From Waddliaceae bacterium (lineage in GTDB: Bacteria > Chlamydiota > Chlamydiia > Chlamydiales > GCA-2709385): DNA of 20,703 nt. A program made the position numbers and the translations under genes. Below are positions 15,442-20,703 of the stretch, piece after piece (position 1 is the stretch's first letter; each line of letters starts with the position of its first letter). The notes under the pieces are model-generated. The model ran no database searches and was not told the origin of the DNA. It worked only from the letters and a program-made list of their open reading frames with translations. The stretch lies in NCBI GenBank assembly GCA_002709385.1, contig PAQS01000014.1, forward strand, positions 1-20,703. Reading direction: 5' to 3'.

Positions 15442-15961
15442 ATTAAGTAACGAAGAAGTTGATTCTCTATCAAATGCTATGGAAAATGAAGAAGCTGCAG
15501 CAAACACTCCACCTTCTCCCTCAAAAGCAAATACTTCTATGGATGTGTCTTCTGATGAAGCTGGTGAAGCAACACTAAATACGAATGCTGAAGCCCCTGA
15601 AGTATCTTCTGCTCCCCCTGCTCAAGAATCTAAAGGCTCTATTTCTCGTGCTCAGTTCATGCAATTAGAAGAAATTGCATCTGCTGCAGAAATGCCGGCT
15701 CAAGAAATTGAGCGTATGCTTGATTTGAAGGTGCATGTGGAAGTTCGATTGGGAACAACAAGCATGCCTCTCGACAAGATTCTAAAGCTCAACCCAGGAA
15801 GTGTTGTAGAATTAGATAAGCTTGCAGGTGAGCCAGTAGATATTACGGCAAATGACAAACTGATTGCTCGGGCAGAAGTTGTTGTTATCGATGATAACTA
15901 CGGAGTGAAAATTCTAGAGATTGTAGGAACAAAACAAAAACTTAGCGTTATGGAAGGGTAA
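15434..15961 (+). CDS. fliN: Flagellar motor switch protein FliN, with FliM-like N-terminal peptide
   Basis: C-ring subunit forming the lower ring of the switch. The SpoA domain spans about 95-172, with LDLKVHVEVRLGTTSMPLDK, LKLNPGSVVELDKLAGEPVD, IARAEVVVIDDNYGVKI. It has 175 residues, longer than E. coli FliN (137), because of an N-terminal extension. That extension begins MDELSNEEVDSLSNA, which resembles the FliM/FliY CheY-docking peptide LSQDEIDALLNA, followed by a linker rich in Ser, Pro, Ala and Glu. FliY proteins combine such a peptide with a CheC-like phosphatase domain; no CheC domain is present here, so FliN fits better. The ATG overlaps fliM by 8 bases, with AAGGAG (15421-15426) upstream, so translation is coupled. 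Confidence 0.92.
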   Translation: MDELSNEEVDSLSNAMENEEAAANTPPSPSKANTSMDVSSDEAGEATLNTNAEAPEVSSAPPAQESKGSISRAQFMQLEEIASAAEMPAQEIERMLDLKVHVEVRLGTTSMPLDKILKLNPGSVVELDKLAGEPVDITANDKLIARAEVVVIDDNYGVKILEIVGTKQKLSVMEG

Positions 15962-15963
15962 TT

Positions 15964-16431
15964 TTATAATTTTTTAGACATAACGTAGTTAATGAACACC
16001 GATCCGTTATGCAATTTTTCTTGCTTGCGGATCACTCTAAACCCTTGTCTTTCAGCAAGAGGCTTTGCCATAATACTCAGCTCTGCTGTCAATTCTTCAA
16101 TTCCAAGTATACGTGCTTTCGCTTCTAGCTTTTTCCATAAGAGTCTTGCTGCCCCACTCCCTTGTTGGCTTTTAGCAACAAACATACGATCGATATATCC
16201 AGAAGGAGTCATCTGGATGAATCCGATGATGTCTTGATTTCTCTCAGCAACAAAAGTTACTCCCTCATTAAGAGAGTTGAGCCATTTTTCTTTATCGATG
16301 GAATCTATAGGTGGAGCCCACGCTTGTAGCTGCTCAGCAGAATAGTACTTTGCAGCTACAGAATGTACTGTATGATGAAAGAGCTCTAAGATAGAGTCTA
16401 TATCTTCTTTACGAAAGTCTCGAATCAACAC
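15964..16431 (-). CDS. GNAT-family N-acetyltransferase
   Basis: A 155-residue acetyl-CoA-dependent acetyltransferase. The N terminus MLIRDFRKEDIDSILELFHHTVH is typical of the YafP-like GNAT group. The acetyl-CoA-binding motif A is at about 88-104 (IDRMFVAKSQQGSGAARLLW, with QQGSGA as the pyrophosphate loop). The C-terminal part ends in AERQGFRVIRKQEKLHNGSVFINYVMSKKL. Substrate is unknown; peptide, polyamine or small-molecule targets are all possible. The first start is GTG (16431) with AAGAAG directly in front; a nearby TTG is an alternative. The stop lies 2 bases from the fliN stop on the other strand. The helicase gene is 32 bases upstream on the same strand, so the two are likely co-transcribed. 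Confidence 0.82.
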   Translation of the reverse strand: MLIRDFRKEDIDSILELFHHTVHSVAAKYYSAEQLQAWAPPIDSIDKEKWLNSLNEGVTFVAERNQDIIGFIQMTPSGYIDRMFVAKSQQGSGAARLLWKKLEAKARILGIEELTAELSIMAKPLAERQGFRVIRKQEKLHNGSVFINYVMSKKL

Positions 16432-16463
16432 CTTCTTACAGCTCTCCTATTTAAGACAGATCT

Positions 16464-17786
16464 TTAAACTGAAGCTTTTTGACCTTGTCTATTGCCACTA
16501 CGGCTTCGAGGTCCTCTAGATTTACCAAAACCTTTCGGTGAAGAAAAGCGTTTTTGTCCAGAACGACCTTTACCACCAGCGCCACCGCCACCGCCAAAGC
16601 GAGAACGAGAACCAGGACGACGCATTGGGCGAGACGAAGGCTGTCTTGGTCGTGGCTCTAATCCTGGGATTTCAACCACGTCAATAGTTTGGCCTGTAAA
16701 CTCTTCAATCTTTTTCACAAGAAAGCCATCACGGCCAGCGGCGAACGATAATGCAGTTCCTTTTGCTCCAGCTCGGCCTGTACGTCCAATTCGGTGTACA
16801 TAATCTTCGATATTTCGCGGCAGATCAAAGTTCACTACGTGAGTAATAGACTGAACATCGATTCCTCGTGCAGCAACATCAGTTGCAACAACAATGCGTA
16901 TTTTTCCATTTCGAAGCTGAGCAATCGTCTGAATTCTCTTACGTTGAGTCATATCTCCATGTAAAGCTGCTACTCGGTGGCCTTTCTCATGAAGCTCTTC
17001 TACTAGCTGATCTGCATGTCTCTTTGTAGAAGTGAAAACGATCGTGGAATTCACCCCATCTTCACCTAAAATATGATCCAAAATACGATTTTTATGCTTT
17101 AAATCGTCCACATAGTGTAGTTTTTGCTCGATATTGTCGTGTTTTTCGCGCTCTGCGTGAACAATGATCTCTTGTGGTTTATCCATTAATCTCTCGGAAA
17201 GAGCTAGAACGCTACCTTGTAAAGTCGCTGAAAACAAGAGAGTTTGGCGATTTTCTGGTGTAGCAGCTACGATTTGTTCAACTGGTTCAACAAAGCCCAT
17301 GTCTAACATACGGTCTGCTTCGTCAAGAATAAGTACTTCTAGACGAGAAAAGTTAATTTTCCCACGCTCGATAAAATCAATAAGACGCCCAGGAGTTGCG
17401 ATAAGAATATCATAAGGACGAGCTAATTTACGAGTTTGGGTTGGATAAGGGACTCCCCCAACAACACAAACTGTCTTTGTACGAGAGAGATATTTACTAT
17501 ACTTTTCTGCTTGTACAGAAATCTGCATAGCTAATTCACGAGTAGGAACAAGAATAAGTACTCGAGGTCCTTTTCCCTTTCCTGTTGAAGGAACAGTAAG
17601 TCTGTTAAGAGCAGGTAAAAGAAACGCTGCTGTTTTTCCTGTACCAGTCTGCGCAGATGCCCTAATATCAAACCCTTTCATAATCTTAGGGATAGCTTTA
17701 AGCTGAATCTTAGTCGGCTCAGTATACCCCGCCTCACAAACAGCTTTTAAAATTTTGGGATGCAGACTCAAACTATCAAATGACAC
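16464..17786 (-). CDS. rhlE: DEAD-box ATP-dependent RNA helicase, RhlE-like
   Basis: Unwinds RNA in the cytoplasm, with likely roles in ribosome assembly or RNA decay. The 440-residue protein has the full motif set: Q motif SFDSLSL with TKIQ at 25-28, motif I AQTGTGKT at 45-52, Ia PTRELA at 81-86, GG near 110, TPGR at 131-134, DEAD at 155-158, SAT at 186-188, ATDVAARGID at 301-310 and HRIGRTGR at 331-338. A basic tail (about 380-440), rich in Arg, Gly and Ser with a run of Gly, should bind RNA without sequence preference. RhlE is the closest match from the Q-motif region and tail type; other DEAD-box subfamilies (such as SrmB) cannot be fully excluded. The start is GTG with a weak ribosome site. 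Confidence 0.9.
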   Translation of the reverse strand: MSFDSLSLHPKILKAVCEAGYTEPTKIQLKAIPKIMKGFDIRASAQTGTGKTAAFLLPALNRLTVPSTGKGKGPRVLILVPTRELAMQISVQAEKYSKYLSRTKTVCVVGGVPYPTQTRKLARPYDILIATPGRLIDFIERGKINFSRLEVLILDEADRMLDMGFVEPVEQIVAATPENRQTLLFSATLQGSVLALSERLMDKPQEIIVHAEREKHDNIEQKLHYVDDLKHKNRILDHILGEDGVNSTIVFTSTKRHADQLVEELHEKGHRVAALHGDMTQRKRIQTIAQLRNGKIRIVVATDVAARGIDVQSITHVVNFDLPRNIEDYVHRIGRTGRAGAKGTALSFAAGRDGFLVKKIEEFTGQTIDVVEIPGLEPRPRQPSSRPMRRPGSRSRFGGGGGAGGKGRSGQKRFSSPKGFGKSRGPRSRSGNRQGQKASV

Positions 17787-17912
17787 AATATAACCAGGGT
17801 TTAATTTTTAAGCCTCTACAGCTTAGCATAATCCTTAGATTTAAAGATATCTTATTATCCGAAATTTTTTCTCTAGATGACAGCATCTTAACTTAAAATA
17901 AAATAAATATGT

Positions 17913-17918
17913 TATAAT
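17913..17918 (+). promoter_or_regulatory. Candidate -10 element upstream of the DDIWND-repeat gene
   Basis: A perfect TATAAT lies about 35 bases before the ATG at 17953 in the divergent region (17787-17952). The expected -35 position holds only AACTTA at 17-base spacing, a poor match. The region is so AT-rich that chance is a real possibility. Confidence 0.3.
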
Positions 17919-17952
17919 TAGTTATTATTAATTTTAAAATAGCAGGAATTTT

Positions 17953-18501
17953 ATGCCTAAAATAGATGATAGCACTTTTTTCGATAATGGTAACCCTTAT
18001 GATTTTCTTTCATCCCATAAAAGTGAAGAATACCACGTTTCATACGAATATTCTGATGATCTTTTAAAAAATGAGGAAAACTCGGGTTCACGTTCTGTTG
18101 TTGATTTTATTCATAAAGCAAGTGTGTGGGTATCAAAACCTCTTCGAGTATGTCTCGGAGGTAGAAAAATTACAGTTATAAAACAAAAAGAAGATCAAAA
18201 AGAAGATTATGAAAATAAAAACAGCTTTTCTCTTGAAGATGAAGAAAGCTCTTCCGTTAAAGATGAAGAAATTTCTTCTATCGGAAAAAATACAGCAAGA
18301 GTTGCCATGGTTGTATTATTTCCCATCGCAATTGTTTCAGCAATAGGATTATTTACTAAGTGGCTTACAGAAAACCCAAGGGATATAGAAAATAATATCT
18401 GTGCTAGCAAATTAACAGATGCTGACGATATTTGGAATGATACCGAAGATGACGATATTTGGAATGATGACGATATTTGGAATGATAACGAGATTGAATA
18501 A
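17953..18501 (+). CDS. Unrecognised one-TM protein with C-terminal DDIWND repeats
   Basis: I do not recognise this 182-residue protein. The N-terminal 110 residues are hydrophilic, with a basic patch at about 62-80 (SKPLRVCLGGRKITVIK) and Glu/Ser-rich stretches. One hydrophobic segment, about 116-138 (RVAMVVLFPIAIVSAIGLF), can span a membrane. The C-terminal 25 residues are very acidic and contain DDIWND three times (158-163, 167-172, 173-178), encoded by identical 18-base units. It has a plausible ribosome site (AGGAA, 17944-17948). A surface or host-facing protein is conceivable, given the chlamydial setting, but the bilobed hydrophobic domain of inclusion membrane proteins is not obvious and no secretion signal is clear. 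Low complexity raises the chance of a fast-evolving lineage-specific gene. Confidence 0.6.
   Translation: MPKIDDSTFFDNGNPYDFLSSHKSEEYHVSYEYSDDLLKNEENSGSRSVVDFIHKASVWVSKPLRVCLGGRKITVIKQKEDQKEDYENKNSFSLEDEESSSVKDEEISSIGKNTARVAMVVLFPIAIVSAIGLFTKWLTENPRDIENNICASKLTDADDIWNDTEDDDIWNDDDIWNDNEIE
18424..18486 (+). repeat. Three exact 18-base in-frame repeats
   Basis: GACGATATTTGGAATGAT occurs at 18424-18441, 18451-18468 and 18469-18486. The last two copies are directly adjacent; the first is set apart by 9 bases (ACCGAAGAT). The copies are identical at every base, including third codon positions, which indicates recent duplication or gene conversion. Each unit is six codons, so copy-number change keeps the reading frame. 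Confidence 0.95.
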
Positions 18502-18772
18502 ATTACTTCTATAAAAGGTGAATCTTTTCCTTGTGCTTTTTTGTAAACCCACCATTTTTATTGCTAAGTAGATAAAAACTTCTTATTCTACAGCTATTTG
18601 CTTAGAGTAAAACGATAATGATCTCAAATATTTTCATCATCCAGTTTGATCAGCACTCTTTTCATGACTGGCCTCATTTACTTCGTACAGTTTGTTCACT
18701 ATCCTTTATTTGAAACCGTAGTCAACCAAAGAAAAACTTTAAAAAATATTGCAAACATAAAAAGCCTACAAA
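18502..18772. other. Intergenic region without recognisable gene
   Basis: These 271 bases contain no convincing frame on either strand. A weak AAAAG-GTGAAT-CTTTT stem just after the upstream stop codon, followed some bases later by a T-run (18537-18542), is the only terminator-like element. No known RNA was recognised. Confidence 0.4.
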
Positions 18773-19252
18773 ATGAAGAAAGCTTGGAACATTGTGAATC
18801 AACCTGTTTATAGTCTCATGACACAAACTCCATCTGGAAACATAAATATGAATATTTGTACTTATGTAAGCCCGATAAGTCTAAAACCCAAGCAATACAT
18901 GGTAGCCCTTTATGAAGGAACAAAAAGCCTAGAACTTGCTACTTACTCAGAAAAAGTCGTGCTTCAAGTTCTCAATAAAAATCAGATCGATTTAGTTCGA
19001 AGTTTGGGAAAACGAAGTGGATATCAATTTAATAAAGACGCTTTTCTCAGAAAAAAAAATCTTCTCTCATACTGGAAAAACTACGAGCTTCTTAAAGGTG
19101 CTAATGCCTATATAGAGCTGGAAAAGCAAGAAATACTAAAATGTGGTGGCGACCATCAGCTTTTCATTTATGAGGTAATTTCATCGAAAACGAATTACGA
19201 AATAGATTCTCTAGGTTTTCAAGACTTGATGAGAGAAAAAATCATTCTCTAA
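18773..19252 (+). CDS. Flavin reductase-like (FMN-binding split-barrel) protein
   Basis: A 159-residue protein whose first half fits the flavin reductase-like domain: WNIVNQPVYSLMTQTPSGNINMNICTYVSPISLKP, then YMVALYEGTKSLELA, the pattern in which such proteins hold FMN. The second half has VLQVLNKNQIDLVRSLGKRSG and a final beta part ending near LFIYEVISS. The family includes FMN reductases and small flavoproteins of unknown substrate, and the reaction here cannot be named. The ribosome site is weak. The phosphotransferase gene starts 38 bases downstream on the same strand, so the two could be one unit. Nothing suggests truncation. Confidence 0.72.
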   Translation: MKKAWNIVNQPVYSLMTQTPSGNINMNICTYVSPISLKPKQYMVALYEGTKSLELATYSEKVVLQVLNKNQIDLVRSLGKRSGYQFNKDAFLRKKNLLSYWKNYELLKGANAYIELEKQEILKCGGDHQLFIYEVISSKTNYEIDSLGFQDLMREKIIL

Positions 19253-19290
19253 TTTCATGCTAATTCAGAAAAAATGAATTCATAAAGACT

Positions 19291-20310
19291 ATGTACGATA
19301 AATTTTCTTTAGATCAGCAAGAGCTACAAAAAGTCATTATAAAACAAATAAAAACACATTATTCAATTGAAGTTGAAGAGCTCACTCTTTTGAAAATTGG
19401 AGCTGATACAGAGGCCAAAATATACAAAGCTCTTGCATCTGACGAACTCATTTTTTTTGTAAAAAGCAAATATGACCTTAAAAATACACTGGCTACAGAT
19501 ATTCCTAAATTATTGTCAGAGCGAGGAATTAAAGAGCTTATCGCTCCTATCCATACAATCAATAATAAAAGTGCTCTCACAATAGAAAATTTTTCCTTAA
19601 GTGTATTTCCTTTTATAAACGGAGAAGATGGATTTACACGAGATCTTACAAGTGAGCAGTGGGTAATTCTTGGAAAAACTCTTAGACAAATCCATAACTT
19701 ACAAGTCCCTTTTTCAATAAGAAAACAAATTCCTGAAGAACAATTTTCTTCTAAATGGCGAAATAAACTCCGCTCAATTTACTTTCTCATCGAATCTGAG
19801 CAATTTGTTGATGAACTTTCTTTAAACTTAGTAGAGTTTATAAAAAAAAATCGAGACACTATTCAAGAGCTTATTGAACGATCCGAATCTTTAGCAAAAG
19901 AACTACAAACACAAGAGCTTGAATTTGTTTTTTGTCACTCTGATATTCATGCAGGAAACGTATTAATTGGAGATGACGAACGGATTTACATTGTAGACTG
20001 GGATTCTCCTATTATAGCACCACGAGAACGAGATCTGATGTTTATTGGTGCTGGTGTAGCAAACGTATGGAATAATACGTACGAAGAAAAACTGTTTTAT
20101 AAAGGATATGGAGAAATTAAAATCAACAAAAGAGCCATTTCCTACTACAGATATGAACGTATTGTTGAAGATATTGCCATTTACTGTCAGTGCCTCTTAT
20201 TTGAAAAACACAGTAAAGATGATAGACAGGTAATGAACAAACACTTCTTCGATATGTTTAAAAAAAATGGAGTAGTGGATATCGCACTTAGAACTGATTT
20301 TTTGCACTAA
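19291..20310 (+). CDS. APH(9)-like aminocyclitol (spectinomycin-type) phosphotransferase
   Basis: A 339-residue kinase of the aminoglycoside phosphotransferase fold. The catalytic loop is CHSDIHAGNVL, with catalytic base Asp218 and Asn223, and the metal-binding motif is IVDWD with Asp236. These are followed by APRERDLMFIGAGVANVWN and YYRYERIVEDIAIYCQ. From memory, this run and the overall length closely resemble the spectinomycin phosphotransferase APH(9)-Ia of Legionella pneumophila, including LRQIH near residue 131 and the YGI/HYSIE-type start. The known reaction is ATP-dependent phosphorylation of spectinomycin, which inactivates it. Substrate here is inferred, since relatives may act on other small molecules. 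All catalytic residues are present. It lies between a flavoprotein gene and an IS5-type element, which suggests acquisition by transfer. The ribosome site is weak. Confidence 0.82.
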   Translation: MYDKFSLDQQELQKVIIKQIKTHYSIEVEELTLLKIGADTEAKIYKALASDELIFFVKSKYDLKNTLATDIPKLLSERGIKELIAPIHTINNKSALTIENFSLSVFPFINGEDGFTRDLTSEQWVILGKTLRQIHNLQVPFSIRKQIPEEQFSSKWRNKLRSIYFLIESEQFVDELSLNLVEFIKKNRDTIQELIERSESLAKELQTQELEFVFCHSDIHAGNVLIGDDERIYIVDWDSPIIAPRERDLMFIGAGVANVWNNTYEEKLFYKGYGEIKINKRAISYYRYERIVEDIAIYCQCLLFEKHSKDDRQVMNKHFFDMFKKNGVVDIALRTDFLH

Positions 20311-20344
20311 ACAAAAGCGATGAACGCAATACTATTATCTCCCC

Positions 20345-20703
20345 TATCTCATACGACTATGTTGCAAAACTCACAAGTGTGAAGATATGCTAGAGCATTC
20401 AGGAGTGGGATAAGAATAAATTTTAGACTGTAAAAAATCTTTTCCAACAACCGGTAAGTCAAAGGAAAGGAGGATACGATGTGTCAAAGAAATTGGGCTA
20501 AGTATAACTCAAATATTATTCAAAGAGGAAGCCTCAGTTTCTATTGCTCCCCGGAAACCATACAAATTCTACGTAAAGCAAGCAAAGTTCCCAAGCAGAA
20601 TGGACGGCCACCGTACCCTATGCAGCTCATTTTACTGCTGATTCTGCTGAAAACCTCATACAGTTTGAGCTACCGAGAGTGTCAAGGAATGGCAAACTCT
20701 TTA
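20345..20703 (+). mobile_element. Left part of an IS5-type insertion sequence, cut by the window edge
   Basis: The transposase start at 20479 and the non-coding stretch before it belong to an insertion sequence whose right end is outside the window. The exact left end cannot be fixed without the other terminal repeat. A plausible place is near 20358-20372 (TATGTTGCAAAACTC), about 110 bases before the transposase, which resembles ends of some IS5-family elements. A small TCACA-AG-TGTGA palindrome follows at once. The start coordinate given is approximate. Confidence 0.45.
20479..20703 (+). CDS. IS5-family transposase, N-terminal fragment (runs off the window)
   Basis: The frame opens with ATG at 20479, has the strong ribosome site GGAGG 5-6 bases upstream, and stays open to the last base, 75 codons. 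The peptide shows the N-terminal pattern of one IS5-type DDE transposase group: NWAKYNSNIIQRGSLSFY (compare W-x2-YN-x3-V-x-RGSLT), then a linker, NGRPPYP, a hydrophobic helix and SLSYRECQGMANSL. The DDE catalytic residues would lie beyond the window, so it is not known whether the gene is intact. It is the right-hand neighbour of the phosphotransferase gene. Confidence 0.78.
   Translation, partial: MCQRNWAKYNSNIIQRGSLSFYCSPETIQILRKASKVPKQNGRPPYPMQLILLLILLKTSYSLSYRECQGMANSL

Noticed and set aside
15434-15961. Calling this gene fliY rather than fliN
   Set aside because: The FliM-like N-terminal peptide is a FliY trait, but the CheC-like phosphatase domain of FliY is absent and the total length is only 175 residues.
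17953-18501. Chlamydial inclusion membrane (Inc) protein
   Set aside because: Inc proteins have a paired, 40-60-residue bilobed hydrophobic domain; only one hydrophobic stretch of about 23 residues is visible here.
1-20703. CRISPR array, rRNA or tRNA genes
   Set aside because: No regularly spaced repeats were seen apart from the 18-base coding repeats, and no tRNA cloverleaf or rRNA signature was recognised on either strand by eye.

Overview
The window reads as a piece of a chlamydial (phylum Chlamydiota) chromosome that carries flagellar genes. Three things point to Chlamydiae: a type I signal peptidase of about 645 residues with a very large insertion between its catalytic boxes, an isoleucyl-tRNA synthetase of the long, eukaryote-like class, and the closeness of these two genes, which are neighbours in Chlamydia. 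Known pathogenic chlamydiae lack flagella. Flagellar genes have been reported from uncultured marine chlamydial single-cell genomes, so this is probably an environmental lineage. The taxonomic call is inference; no rRNA gene is present to test it.

Layout. 1-489 has no convincing gene but holds a palindrome and a minus-strand terminator-like hairpin. lepB runs rightwards (499-2433) and converges, across a set of interlocked inverted repeats, on a leftward group: a Phd/YefM-like antitoxin gene (2563-2841), a HAD phosphatase gene (3041-3739) and ileS (3732-6875). From the ileS divergent region a rightward flagellar block runs for 8.9 kb in two units. The first is the hook unit fliK-flgD-flgE (7028-11812), which starts at a near-consensus sigma-54 (-24/-12) promoter and ends at a strong rho-independent terminator. 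The second is the motor and switch unit flbD-motA-motB-fliL-fliM-fliN (12014-15961). It converges on a leftward pair, a DEAD-box RNA helicase gene and a GNAT acetyltransferase gene.

The right end (17953-20703) looks accessory: an unrecognised one-TM protein with exact DDIWND repeats at its C terminus, a small flavin-reductase-like protein, an APH(9)-like aminocyclitol (spectinomycin-type) phosphotransferase, and the start of an IS5-type transposase cut by the window edge.

How the genes work together. FliK, FlgD and FlgE build and measure the hook. MotA and MotB form the ion-driven stator, FliL supports it, and FliM and FliN form the C-ring switch. FlbD is a small motility-associated protein. 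The export gate, FliG, basal-body rings, filament and chemotaxis genes are not in the window. The gene order matches the head of the spirochaete-type fla operon and stops where the export genes would begin. Two features deserve most attention: the sigma-54 promoter on the hook unit, and the CheY-docking-like peptide, which is missing from the FliM N terminus but present at the FliN N terminus.
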